DNA of 64,000 bases from Psychromonas sp. Urea-02u-13. Its GTDB lineage: Bacteria > Pseudomonadota > Gammaproteobacteria > Enterobacterales > Psychromonadaceae. Positions 45,358 through 54,505 of this stretch are shown here, in pieces (the stretch's first letter is position 1; each line of letters opens with the position of its first letter). The position numbers were made by a program, and so were the translations under genes. Location: the NCBI RefSeq assembly GCF_002835995.1, contig NZ_PJBZ01000068.1, forward strand, positions 61,030-125,029, in the 5' to 3' direction. The notes beneath the pieces are model-generated. The model saw only the letters and a list, made by a program, of their open reading frames with translations, searched no databases and was not told where the DNA came from.

Positions 45358-47431
45358 TCTATTTCAAATTGGTTTATCTGGTATCTACTCATCCCAGGCA
45401 AAGCTAAATACAACGGGTCATAATATTGCCAATATTAATACCGAAGGTTATTCTCGCCAATCCGCTGAAGTCGTATCGGGTGGGGCAGATCGCTTTGGTA
45501 ATTATTTTATTGGACGTGGTTCTATTGTTGAGGGTGTTGAGCGTGCTTATGATAAATTCGCATTTACAGAGAACATTCTAAACACTTCTCAAGCAAGCTA
45601 TACAAAAGAAGTTTTTCAGCAATCTAGCCAAATGGATATGTTACTTTCTGATGAAAGTACCTCTGTCATCAAGCCGGTATTACAAACCTTTGAATCAATG
45701 AATGGCGTGGTAAATAAACCTAATATGCTTGAGTCTCGTACGGTATTCCTTGAGTCTGCGGGTAATATGGTTAATCAATACAATCGTTTATATGACAACT
45801 TAGAAATTCAGTACACGGGCATTAATAACGATATCGTTAATACCGCTAAAACGGTTACCACGTTGGCAGATAACCTGGCTAATTTGAATAAACAAATCTC
45901 GATTGTATTAGGCAATGGCGGGCAGAGTAATGCCAATGACTTATTGGATAAACGTGATCAAGCGATTACTGAATTAAGTCAATATGTTGACGTTTCAGTG
46001 GTGCCGGCAGATAACGGCATGGTCAATGTTTATATTGGTAGCGGGCAATCACTGGTTATGGGAGGCACATCATTAGAGATGATTGCCGTTAATGGCGACC
46101 CGGATCCATCTCGTAAAGAATTAGCATTTAATATTGATGGCAATATGGCATTAATTAGCGGAGAGCGTTTAGGCGGAAAAATTTCTGCGATGTTTGGTAT
46201 ACGTAATAATGACTTAGAGCGTGCTTTTAACCAGTTAGGTCAAAGCATTATTGGTTTAACACATTCTATTAATGAGCAACAAAAAGAAGGTATGACACTG
46301 GAAGGAAAAATAGGTGAAGATCTTTTTAATGATGTGAACTCGCTGCTCTCAATGAGAAACCGTGTACTTGCTCATGATGATGGTTTAGGTAGCGCACAAC
46401 TTAGTGTACGTATTGATGATTTAGGTGCGTTAACACCCGATGATTTTGAACTAGTGGTTGAGGCTTATGCTGTTGGTCCACCTGAAACAATCTCATTCAG
46501 CTCTACCAATCGCGCAACCGGTGAGATGCATACGGGTCTCACGGCTTCTAATTTAGGCCAAGATAGCCGTATAGAAATCCCTAATTCTGGTATCAGCATC
46601 GGTATTGATGCAATTACAGCATTAGATCCACCACAAGTAGGTAAAACATTTACATTACGTCCAACACGTTTAGCTGCTCACGATGCCAGCTTACAGCATA
46701 AAGATCCCTCTAAAATAGCAGCTGCCGATGCTGAAATTAAAACAGTGTCAGGAGATGCAAATACAGGGACGGCAGAATTACGTACTAAATCTATTAATAA
46801 CCCATTAGATCCACTGTACATGGACAAAGATAACCCATTAACGATTGATATCACTGCGGTTAATCCGGCAACAGGTGAAATTACCTATAGCATTTTAGAT
46901 AAAAATGGCACGGCGGTGACTTTACCGGCTGGCTCTGCAAATAACTATGTACCGGCAAAAGCGGTGGGTGCTCCACTTTCTGGCTTAACACTAACACCGG
47001 ATCCGTTAACAGGAAAAGTAACCTTTAATCTAGCGGATATTGACGTTGAAATGATTAAAGGCTCGCCTGCTGCAGGTGACCAATTCACGCTTAATTATAA
47101 TGAAACGGCTGATGGTGATAGCCGTAACATTATGAAAATGGCGGATCTTCAAACACAGAAAATAATGAATGATGGAAAAGCGACTTTTTCGGATGTTTAT
47201 AGTGGCATGTTATCGGAAATCGGGGCAAAAACAGCCAATGCTGAAGTATCAATGGAGTCCAGTGCGATTCTTCAAAGACAATCATTTGATCGCATTCAAG
47301 CAATGAGTGGTGTCAATATGGATGAAGAAGCGGCTAACCTTTTACAATACCAACAGCATTATAGTGCAGCTGCTCGTGTTATCTCTGTTGCCACTGAGTT
47401 ATTCGACACCATTCTGCAAGCTTCCCGATAA
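45350..47431 (+). CDS. flgK: flagellar hook-filament junction protein FlgK
   Basis: A 693-residue junction protein. The N-terminus LFQIGLSGIYSSQAKLNTTGHNIANINTEGYSRQSAE and the C-terminal SGVNMDEEAANLLQYQQHY are the FlgK signatures. It is longer than the roughly 550 residues of E. coli FlgK because of inserted Asp/Pro/Thr-rich sequence at about residues 340-590. FlgN, encoded in this window, is its export chaperone. It is translationally coupled to flgJ. Confidence 0.95.
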   Translation: MADLFQIGLSGIYSSQAKLNTTGHNIANINTEGYSRQSAEVVSGGADRFGNYFIGRGSIVEGVERAYDKFAFTENILNTSQASYTKEVFQQSSQMDMLLSDESTSVIKPVLQTFESMNGVVNKPNMLESRTVFLESAGNMVNQYNRLYDNLEIQYTGINNDIVNTAKTVTTLADNLANLNKQISIVLGNGGQSNANDLLDKRDQAITELSQYVDVSVVPADNGMVNVYIGSGQSLVMGGTSLEMIAVNGDPDPSRKELAFNIDGNMALISGERLGGKISAMFGIRNNDLERAFNQLGQSIIGLTHSINEQQKEGMTLEGKIGEDLFNDVNSLLSMRNRVLAHDDGLGSAQLSVRIDDLGALTPDDFELVVEAYAVGPPETISFSSTNRATGEMHTGLTASNLGQDSRIEIPNSGISIGIDAITALDPPQVGKTFTLRPTRLAAHDASLQHKDPSKIAAADAEIKTVSGDANTGTAELRTKSINNPLDPLYMDKDNPLTIDITAVNPATGEITYSILDKNGTAVTLPAGSANNYVPAKAVGAPLSGLTLTPDPLTGKVTFNLADIDVEMIKGSPAAGDQFTLNYNETADGDSRNIMKMADLQTQKIMNDGKATFSDVYSGMLSEIGAKTANAEVSMESSAILQRQSFDRIQAMSGVNMDEEAANLLQYQQHYSAAARVISVATELFDTILQASR

Positions 47432-47521
47432 AGTAAGTGGTTTTATTCTTTAATAACTACTTATTGCTTATTACCCGCGATTCACTAGCCCCCTAAAACT
47501 ATCTTTATTAATCGCAATAAT

Positions 47522-47537
47522 TGGAATGATTTTTGCA
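47522..47537 (+). promoter_or_regulatory. sigma-54 promoter for flgL
   Basis: TGGAAT-GATTT-TTGCA: GG and GC are ten bases apart. The -24 box has A in place of the usual C after GG. It lies 52 bases before the flgL ATG, within the 158-base flgK-flgL gap. Confidence 0.78.
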
Positions 47538-47589
47538 TTTATTACTTTAGTTGAGTCATAAGCTCGAATAAGTCTTAAGAGAGGCAATT

Positions 47590-49086
47590 ATGCGTATTTC
47601 TACCCAAATGTTTTACCAGCGAAATGTTGATAGCATGCAAGGGCACCAAAGTAAGCTAAGTCAGCAAAACATCCATCTATCAACACAGAAACGTGTTATT
47701 CATGGTTCGGATGATGCCGTTGCAATCTCGACTATTCAGCGTTTGAAGCAAGATGTGAGTGTGGGTGAGCAATATATAAAAAATGGTGATGCTGCAGAAA
47801 GTGCCAACTCTCTTGAAGGCATCTCTTTAAGCCAAGTGACAAATATTCTACAGCGCGTACGTGAATTAACGGTGAAGGCCGGTAATGATACTAATAGTGA
47901 AGATAATCGTGACGTACTGGCTACGGAACTCGAAGGTTTATTAGATGAACTTGTCGGCGTTGCAAATACTAAAGATGGTAATAGCCAATATATTTTCTCT
48001 GGTTATCAGGTTGATACCCAGCCCTTTCAAAAAAATGAATTTGGTACCGTTGACTATCACGGTGATGATGGCAGTAAATCCTATCGAGTAGGACCTGGAG
48101 TATTAGTCGAAGGTAATGACGCGGGTTCTACGGTATTTACTAAAATTGCAGAAGGTAATGGTACCTTTGTTTCTGAGGGTAACCTCGCTAATACAGGTTC
48201 AGGTGTCATTGATTCTGCTTCGGTGATCGATCAAAAAGCAGCAAAAGATTTTGTAGAGCAAGATTATACGATTTCAATCTCTGAGCCTACCCCTGGCGCA
48301 GATCCTGAGTATTCTGTTTACGGCTTAGATGATACTGCTGTCACGGGTAATGCTAATGTAAAAGTATCATCTGTTGATCCAACAAACGCCACTTTCCCCG
48401 TCGGGACTGTGGGTAGTAGTGCGGATGTTGTCTTTACCGAAACCGCTCCTTTATCAGGACAGTTTAACGTCACCATTGGTGGTGTCGCAACGGTGCCTGC
48501 TGTTTATGATAGTACGGTGGTTACTACGCCAGCTGCATCATTTGCTATTAATGGTATTTCTATCGAAGTTGATGGGATTCCTGCTACTACCGATACTTAT
48601 TCAATGACCAACTATGTTGAGCCTACTGTATACAAAGAAGGGCAATCAATTGAATTTAATGGTATTAAAACAACCATTAAAGGTAATGTAGAACATTTAG
48701 ATAACTTCACTTTGCGTCAAAGTGGTGAAAAAGATATATTTTCGACCATTCAATATACCATCGATCTGTTAAGAATACCGGGTGAAGATGGCCCTGCAAA
48801 AGCACAGCGTACAATGGGTCTGGAAATGGCACATTTACAAATTGATAATGCAATTAGTAATGTGACTAAAGTGCATACGTCGGTCGGCTCACGTACGCGT
48901 ACTATTGTGAATCAACGAGAATCGTCATTAGACTTTAACCTCACCAATCAGAAAACGCTTTCTGGTTTGGAAGATTTAGATATGGCAGCTGCAATTAGTC
49001 AATTCAAATTACAAATGAGCCAATTAGAAGTGTCTCAGCAAACATTTATGCAACTGCAATCATTAAGCTTGTTTAAAATGCTTTAA
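47590..49086 (+). CDS. flgL: flagellar hook-filament junction protein FlgL
   Basis: A 498-residue flagellin-like junction protein. The N-terminal MRISTQMFYQRNVDSMQGHQ and QKRVIHGSDDAVAISTIQRL and the C-terminal MAAAISQFKLQMSQLEVSQQTFMQLQ are typical. A variable Ser/Thr/Val-rich middle (about residues 200-365) makes it longer than Vibrio or E. coli FlgL. It ends the flagellar run in this window; a small GTTTAAACC palindrome follows the stop. Confidence 0.93.
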   Translation: MRISTQMFYQRNVDSMQGHQSKLSQQNIHLSTQKRVIHGSDDAVAISTIQRLKQDVSVGEQYIKNGDAAESANSLEGISLSQVTNILQRVRELTVKAGNDTNSEDNRDVLATELEGLLDELVGVANTKDGNSQYIFSGYQVDTQPFQKNEFGTVDYHGDDGSKSYRVGPGVLVEGNDAGSTVFTKIAEGNGTFVSEGNLANTGSGVIDSASVIDQKAAKDFVEQDYTISISEPTPGADPEYSVYGLDDTAVTGNANVKVSSVDPTNATFPVGTVGSSADVVFTETAPLSGQFNVTIGGVATVPAVYDSTVVTTPAASFAINGISIEVDGIPATTDTYSMTNYVEPTVYKEGQSIEFNGIKTTIKGNVEHLDNFTLRQSGEKDIFSTIQYTIDLLRIPGEDGPAKAQRTMGLEMAHLQIDNAISNVTKVHTSVGSRTRTIVNQRESSLDFNLTNQKTLSGLEDLDMAAAISQFKLQMSQLEVSQQTFMQLQSLSLFKML

Positions 49087-49122
49087 ACCTATGGTTTAAA
49101 CTTACGCTTTAAACCTATGTTG

Positions 49123-49722
49123 TTAATCGTGGCCATATTTTTCCGCTTTTATAGTGATGTTTTTTTTTTGCTTAAGTAATACCACAGAGTAAAAAATAAC
49201 ACCGGCAATAACGCCATATAAATGTGCGTTGACTAAAACAGGTGCCCCGATAAGATCGATGGTACTTTGCTGTGCGCCAAAAAATTGTTCATAACCGATT
49301 TTACCCATAAGGCCTATTGCTAATCCCACCCCCCATTTACTTTTTTGATAAAGTTCAGACGCCACGCCATAACTAAACAAGCTATGTAATACACCTGAAA
49401 AACCAACATACCAAATGACATCAGGCTCTAATATAAACAGTGATAAACCAATAAATACACTACTAAAAATAGTTAAAGGCATCAGAGATGTTTTTTTAAA
49501 GGTATCAAGGAATAATCCTAATATAACCATCAGGCCTAATAAGTTCATGGCAAGGTGATTAATATTAGTGTGGCAAAAAGTCGCCGTTATTAAACGCCAA
49601 AACTCGAATTGCTTAATGCCGGTGTGGTAATATGCGAGCCAGTCACCACTCAAGGGCTCAAAAAAGTAGACAGTCAGTGAGATTATCACCAATAGAGTGG
49701 TTTCAATTAAAAGCGAGGGCAT
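49123..49722 (-). CDS. rrtA: rhombosortase (rhomboid-type intramembrane protease)
   Basis: A 199-residue membrane protein with about six hydrophobic segments. The active-site Ser109 is in WYVGFSGVLHS and the partner His167 is in NAHLYG, the dyad of the rhombosortase branch of rhomboid proteases. Rhombosortases cleave GlyGly-CTERM tails of surface proteins destined for type II secretion. I chose ATG at 49722 because AAAAGGAAG sits just before it; longer frames to 49737 or 49908 run into the divergent DTW gene region. No GlyGly-CTERM substrate was seen in this window. Confidence 0.82.
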   Translation of the reverse strand: MPSLLIETTLLVIISLTVYFFEPLSGDWLAYYHTGIKQFEFWRLITATFCHTNINHLAMNLLGLMVILGLFLDTFKKTSLMPLTIFSSVFIGLSLFILEPDVIWYVGFSGVLHSLFSYGVASELYQKSKWGVGLAIGLMGKIGYEQFFGAQQSTIDLIGAPVLVNAHLYGVIAGVIFYSVVLLKQKKNITIKAEKYGHD

Positions 49723-49762
49723 GGTCTTCCTTTTCATATTTAACGAGAAATAAGGTGTTGTT

Positions 49763-50371
49763 ATGGTCAAGAGAGCACTCTGCCCAAATTGTTTAAAAGC
49801 GAGCTCTGCTTGTATCTGTAGCACCATAAAATCGATTGATAATGTGCACCACTTACATATATTACAAGATCCCAGCGAAGAAAAAAAAGCGTTAGGCACT
49901 GCGCGCATTTTAAAGCTCTCTTTAAATAATGTACAACTTACTATTGGTGAAGTGTTTAATGAGCAGGATTTTGATATACAGAATTGCTACCTGCTATTTC
50001 CTAGCGAAGATGCCATCCCCGCGGCGTCTTTAACTGAGGTCACGGGTTTTAATAAAGAGAGTCAGTTTATTTTGCTCGATGGCAGTTGGAAAAAAGCGTA
50101 TAAATTATTAATGAGTAATGATTTTTTACAAGCGCTGCCTAAAGTCTCGATTAATATCACGAGCAAAAGTAACTATCGCATACGAAAATCACCTCGAGAA
50201 GATGGATTTTCAACTGTTGAGGCAGGATTTTATTTGTTATCACAACTAGAAAATAACACTGAAAAATTTATGCCGTTACTAAAAAGTTTTGAATATATGA
50301 TCGATTATCAAATAGCTCAAATGCCAGCTGAAATATACCAACGACATTATGTTGATAAGCTAAAAGATTAG
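49763..50371 (+). CDS. DTW-domain tRNA-uridine aminocarboxypropyltransferase-like protein
   Basis: A 202-residue DTW-domain protein. The N-terminal zinc-like CPNCLKASSACIC motif is followed by LHILQDPSEEKKALGTARI and the signature LDGSWKKAYKLL (here DGSW in place of DGTW), then YRIRKSPREDGFSTVEA. Relatives such as E. coli TapT (YfiP) add an acp group to uridine in tRNA, using SAM. It is divergent from the rhombosortase gene. The last codons lie in a 17-base tandem repeat. Confidence 0.85.
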   Translation: MVKRALCPNCLKASSACICSTIKSIDNVHHLHILQDPSEEKKALGTARILKLSLNNVQLTIGEVFNEQDFDIQNCYLLFPSEDAIPAASLTEVTGFNKESQFILLDGSWKKAYKLLMSNDFLQALPKVSINITSKSNYRIRKSPREDGFSTVEAGFYLLSQLENNTEKFMPLLKSFEYMIDYQIAQMPAEIYQRHYVDKLKD

Positions 50372-50407
50372 ATAAATTAAAAGATTAGATAAATTAAAAG
50401 ATTACAT
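50363..50407. repeat. 17-bp tandem repeat at the 3' end of the DTW gene
   Basis: AAAGATTAGATAAATTA occurs at 50363-50379 and 50380-50396 with a partial third copy after it. It covers the last codons and stop of the DTW gene and may reflect replication slippage. Confidence 0.7.
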
Positions 50408-50557
50408 AAAGAAAGTATTAACAGTGCCACTTAAAATCTCCAACGGCGTTGAAATTGCCGATTATAATGGGGGCGTTTTTGGCTTCGCTTCTGAGGCGAA
50501 AAGCGTATTAGAATGTTTTTACTAATATTTCCTAAAATAGGGGGGAATTAACTATGC

Positions 50558-50587
50558 CACTATACATAATGCAGATAGTGTTTTTTT
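50558..50587 (+). terminator. possible intrinsic terminator after the DTW gene
   Basis: CACTAT (50558-50563) pairs with ATAGTG (50575-50580), followed by seven T. The stem is short and AT-rich, so the call is moderate. A separate pair AAGGCTA/TAGCCTT (50595-50601 with 50630-50636) lies just before the end of the converging gene. Confidence 0.45.
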
Positions 50588-50634
50588 AACTAGCAAGGCT
50601 AATGACATATTAAATTTGTTTGGTATAACTAGCC

Positions 50635-50997
50635 TTAAACAACAGCTAATAATAACGCACCAACAGAAAGTGCCCCTTTTAGATACTGCCCTGCAGAGTA
50701 ACTACTGTCAGTCTCTTCATTAAGATCATCGGGATGATCTATGCCTAACGCGCCATAAGCAAATGATTCTACTTTATCGCCGAAGCCTTGTTCCGAGACA
50801 TTAGCTACTGGCTTTGATGGCGCTTTTTCTGACTCGGCAGCAAGCAAGGCTTTTCCTTCAGTAGAAAGGCTTACCTGTTTTTTTTCTGGCGATACATTTT
50901 GAGTCGTACTTTCTGCCTCAACGGGTTGCTTTTGTGCTCCCTGAGCTTGCGTCAGCTTAAGATTAGCATTGTAATTATTCATTTGAACGGATGTCAT
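50635..50997 (-). CDS. hypothetical protein, possibly flagellum-associated
   Basis: I do not recognise a named family. The 120-residue protein has a polar Gln/Lys/Glu-rich N-terminal half with KKQVSLSTEGKALLAAES, which resembles the VQLTSQAKSL segment of FlgM and similar motifs in exported flagellar proteins. Then come FAYGALGIDHPDDL and a C-terminal hydrophobic stretch (GALSVGALLLAVV). I chose ATG at 50997, six bases after GAGG. A sigma-28-like element upstream and position behind flgL suggest a late flagellar gene, which is inference. Confidence 0.65.
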   Translation of the reverse strand: MTSVQMNNYNANLKLTQAQGAQKQPVEAESTTQNVSPEKKQVSLSTEGKALLAAESEKAPSKPVANVSEQGFGDKVESFAYGALGIDHPDDLNEETDSSYSAGQYLKGALSVGALLLAVV

Positions 50998-51032
50998 AAA
51001 TAGCCTCAATTATCACCATTAGATAGTTTAGT

Positions 51033-51059
51033 TAATCGGCATCAGCAGCAAAAAATAGA
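51033..51059 (-). promoter_or_regulatory. candidate sigma-28 promoter for the 120-residue protein
   Basis: On the minus strand a good -10, GCCGATTA, is preceded by exactly 11 bases and a poor -35 (TCTATTTT, 5 of 8 matches). It lies about 36 bases before the start. Weaker than the flgO and flgM promoters. Confidence 0.45.
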
Positions 51060-51161
51060 GCAATAGTTGCCAATTTTTTGAACTGAAGCTGATTAATAAA
51101 CACACTGCAAAAAACAGGCCAAGTACTGAGTCTTTTATACTTATTTTAAGGGAGGATTATC

Positions 51162-51251
51162 ATGTGTATTGAGGCTATTTATATGAAGGAAAATAGCAAT
51201 CTTACATTGGGTGGGCGAGATGTTTTGCTGTTATATTACTGTTGTGGCTAA
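51162..51251 (+). CDS. small open reading frame with strong ribosome site
   Basis: An ATG at 51162 follows AAGGGAGGATTATC, an unusually strong ribosome site, and gives 29 residues (MCIEAIYMKENSNLTLGG and a hydrophobic Leu/Tyr/Cys end). The stretch ATTGAGGCTATTTAT at its start is repeated inverted at 50996-51010, at the start of the neighbouring gene. It might be a real small protein or a truncated copied gene start. The stop lies inside the adjacent inverted-repeat element. Confidence 0.3.
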   Translation: MCIEAIYMKENSNLTLGGRDVLLLYYCCG

Positions 51252-51389
51252 GTAACATTGGTCACTCATTTATAAGTTTCTGAGGAGCAATGGAGTTTGC
51301 TTTCTAGCTTATAATGGGGCACGAAGCGAGATAAGAATAGTTGTTGGCTCACTCTAAATTAGTGGCTCAAATAACTTAGCCACAACATA
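51239..51389. repeat. about 150-bp inverted-repeat element (MITE-like remnant)
   Basis: GTTGTGGCTAAGT (51241-51253) is mirrored exactly by ACTTAGCCACAAC (51374-51386), with imperfect pairing about 16 bases further in. No coding content. Part of it (51251-51279) matches 24246-24274. It sits in the 547-base gap before arfB; the remainder of that gap (51390-51544) shows nothing else I recognise. Confidence 0.55.
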
Positions 51390-51544
51390 AAGTACCCCAT
51401 AGCTTTTGTAATGTTTTCTTATCAAGCTACCTGGTTCACATTACGAGTTGTGCGAAGAACCTTAGAAAGTAAAATTCAATAATTAACCTGACACAGAATT
51501 TTGAACTCCCTCCACTTTAGATTAACAGAGCTCACTTCTCCTAA

Positions 51545-51958
51545 CTAGAAATCCACCTTCTTTCTCAATACCTTCGAAGCACCGCGTTTTGTTTTGCTAT
51601 CGACACGGCGACGTTGAGATCCTTTGGTTGGTTTTGTTGCTCTTCGAGCTTTCTGCACAACTATGGCTGATAAAATGAGCTCTTTTAAGCGTTCCAAGGC
51701 TGCTTCTTTGTTTTGCAACTGAGTTCTGAACTGCATCGATTTTATGATGATTATACCTTCTGTGGTAATGCGGCTATCAGAAAGCTTAAGTAGTCTTTCT
51801 TTGTAGAAGGCGGGTAAAGATGATCGCTTGATATCAAAACGAAGGTGAATAGCAGTTGCCACTTTATTGACATTTTGTCCTCCGTTTCCTGCAGATCTGA
51901 TTGCATTAAGTTCAATTTCCCAATCGGCAATTATTACGGCGTTTGAGATTGCTAGCAT
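51545..51958 (-). CDS. arfB: alternative ribosome-rescue factor ArfB
   Basis: A 137-residue peptidyl-tRNA hydrolase of the YaeJ/ArfB type, which frees ribosomes stalled without a stop codon. The catalytic GGQ is in SAGNGGQNVNK with Gln28, as in E. coli. The basic C-terminal tail (KTKRGASKVLRKKVDF) inserts in the empty mRNA channel. I chose ATG at 51958, with TAGGTG upstream, over the longer frame to 51994, because MLAISNAVIIADWEIELN is the family start. Confidence 0.92.
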   Translation of the reverse strand: MLAISNAVIIADWEIELNAIRSAGNGGQNVNKVATAIHLRFDIKRSSLPAFYKERLLKLSDSRITTEGIIIIKSMQFRTQLQNKEAALERLKELILSAIVVQKARRATKPTKGSQRRRVDSKTKRGASKVLRKKVDF

Positions 51959-52126
51959 GGTGGCACCTATTTGTTCAGAAGTAGTTTTGAACACTCAATG
52001 AACCATCGAGTGTCAGTGGAACTAAGGATAACAAATAAACGGCCTCCGATATATCATCTAGTCGTGGCAAAGGGAGGATGACGAGTTCGCCACGCACCAT
52101 ACCACTACAAAACCGGCCTACAGTAA

Positions 52127-53170
52127 TTATGTACAGGTAAAAGTTGCTATTAGTTTTTGCCTAACCCCACCAACCCCTTCAAGGCAAGTAAATGGTGGTG
52201 AGTTATCGTTTTGGTTATCTGAACTACTTAATTGGTTAGATATGGAAAGTTCACTAAGCAGTGTGATCGCTTGTTCATATGCCGTTTTATCTGGAGTTGA
52301 TGCTTTTTTATTGCCTTTCCGGTGAATAAAAAGTCATTGTCAGTCATACGATCTCTATCAGTACCCGTATGTCTGTTGGCTCTTGGTCTATCCTATTAGC
52401 AAAAAAACTTAATTTTTCTTCAGCTAAAGTAAATAACCAAGCTTCTTGATTTGCTGAGTGACTTACTCTCAAAATACGACCTAGAACCTGTCGAAAATAG
52501 ATCTCTTTTTTTACCCTGCTTAGGTGACAGCAAACTTGTAATCTAGGGATATCAGTCCCCTCAGAGATCATTTCAACGCAAGCAATCCATTGAGTATCAC
52601 TGAAGTGAAAGTGATTAATCTTATCTGAGGCGTGTTGCTCTTTGTAAGTAACAATCGTAGCTGATTGCTGAAAATATTCAGTAAAGTATTAACAAGATCT
52701 GCTCTGCATGTTCAACAGAGAAAGCTGCGATTAATCCTGCAACCTGCGAATTTTCCTTTCTTAATTCTGTTTGTTTTCTGACCCATTGAGTAATAATATA
52801 ATTAATCACAACCTCATTTTTATCAGATCTTGATATGAAAGGATGTTTTTTTAATAAATCCTGCAAAGAACTGTCGTTTTTGGTCTCTTGTTTATTAATT
52901 GTAACTAAAATTTCTTCATTATCAGGATCGCTATATGTTGCTAGCGCGATAGGGGGAAGTCAGAGCGCCAAAGCGTGCCTGTTAATGCTAACGTAGATGA
53001 AGCTTGATCTTGGGTATTCTTAACAATGTCTTCTCCTCAAACATTTGCATCATCAACGGATGTATCACTGCAACGCAAGAAAAGAATAGAGGGGATGCAT
53101 TGGTGCGTTTAAAAGAGTTAATTGTTTCTGCGGTAGTGGTGCACAAAGCATGAAGAGCAACTAAACCCAC
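52127..53170 (-). pseudogene. degraded DEAD/DEAH-type helicase (superfamily 2)
   Basis: Read leftward, fragments in different frames form one protein. They are a segment with SPLFFSC, a segment with ASSTLALTGTLWRSDF (motif III-like), PIALATYSDPDN, a region SQVAGLIAAFSVEHAEQI, then ISEGTDIPRLQVCCHLSRV with YFRQVLGRILRV (motifs V and VI), and a tail to a stop at 52127. At least three frameshifts break it, and no ATP-binding motifs I and II remain upstream. Such helicases are often part of restriction or mobile-element modules. It is dead as it stands. The 168 bases between it and arfB hold nothing recognisable. Confidence 0.75.
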
Positions 53171-53323
53171 ACGTAACTCTCAGAAGCGAAGAATTGATAA
53201 AAAACACAGCGTGGTTCGACTAAAAACTTACGCAGTAAAAAATAGACTTTTAATCTCGACATAGCAATCGCTATAAGGTCAGGATCGCTAAGCGACTTTT
53301 TTATTAAGCAGGGCGCTAAAACT

Positions 53324-53350
53324 AAAAAACCAGCACTAGGCTGGTTTTTT
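53324..53350. terminator. bidirectional intrinsic terminator after infA
   Basis: AAAAAACCAGC-ACTAG-GCTGGTTTTTT is a perfect 11-bp stem with A and T flanks, 24 bases beyond the infA stop. The gap between it and the helicase remnant (53171-53323) shows no gene. Confidence 0.9.
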
Positions 53351-53373
53351 CATGCAGTTTAATTAAGAATTAA

Positions 53374-53616
<243 letters not shown>

Positions 53617-53734
53617 TTAATTACCTCTGTCATTTAGAGGCATAGTGCTAATTACAATCGGCGCATCATGCCAGAATTATCGGAAAGGGTAAAGGTTTGT
53701 TGTTTGTTTATTGTGCTATTTATCAAAATATCTG

Positions 53735-54454
53735 TTATTGAAAACTTTCCCACTCTCCATCAATAAAACGTTGGTGTGGATTAAATTGTGTTTTGTAATT
53801 CATTTTTTGACAATTTTCGATGTAATAGCCTAAATATAAGCAATCAACATTATGCTCTACAGCGAGTTTTAACTGCGTTAATACCGCAAATTTCCCTAAT
53901 GAATTAGCGTGATAATCAGGGTCATAAAAGCAATAAAAAGCACTCCATGCTTTACTCTGTTCAGTGATGAGTTGATCGGTAATACTCACGGCAATCAATT
54001 TATCTTGATCGTAAATTTCAATAAACAGCGCTTGGTTCCAAGTGCTATGAATAAAGTCGTTATATTGCGTCTCTGAGGCCGGAAACATCGGACCATCATG
54101 GTGCACTGTATTGATATAGCGCTGGTAAAGATCAAAGTAATCTTCGTGAGGTGTCTTCGCTATTTTGACAATGAAGGAACTATTTTTGTTTATTAAACGT
54201 TTTTGGCTACGTGATAGAGCAAAAGCACTCACTGGAATACGCAGTGATTCACAAGCTTGGCAATGTTCACAATGAGGGCGATAAACTTGGTTGCCACTGC
54301 GCCTGAATCCATTTGCAAGTAATGTTGGGTAATAGGTTTTTGCATTCACCTCTGGCTCGATGAGCATGATCAAGGTTTCTTGGTGATCATCTAAGTATGA
54401 GCATGGAAAAGGCTTAGTGACGCCCACATTAAGTGAAGTAGATTGAGTAGACAA
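53735..54454 (-). CDS. bpt: aspartate/glutamate leucyltransferase Bpt (N-end rule)
   Basis: A 239-residue aminoacyl-tRNA-protein transferase that adds Leu to N-terminal Asp or Glu so that ClpS/ClpAP can degrade the protein. The Cys cluster YRPHCEHCQACESLRIP and the GNAT-like core (ITDQLITEQSKAWSAFYCFYDP, LGYYIENCQKMNYK) are typical. I chose TTG at 54454, just after AGGTG, since MSTQSTSLNVGVTKPFPCSYL matches the family start and length. The ATG at 54517 would add 21 atypical residues and overlap bolA. Confidence 0.88.
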   Translation of the reverse strand: MSTQSTSLNVGVTKPFPCSYLDDHQETLIMLIEPEVNAKTYYPTLLANGFRRSGNQVYRPHCEHCQACESLRIPVSAFALSRSQKRLINKNSSFIVKIAKTPHEDYFDLYQRYINTVHHDGPMFPASETQYNDFIHSTWNQALFIEIYDQDKLIAVSITDQLITEQSKAWSAFYCFYDPDYHANSLGKFAVLTQLKLAVEHNVDCLYLGYYIENCQKMNYKTQFNPHQRFIDGEWESFQ

Positions 54455-54505
54455 AAAACACCTGCTATTGTGATTTGATAAATAGACTAGATTAAGGACA
54501 GACCC

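Noticed and set aside
50424..50525. 33-codon GTG-started frame after the DTW gene
   Set aside because: No ribosome site and no recognised domain; it lies in repeat-rich DNA. It could be a gene fragment, but nothing supports it.
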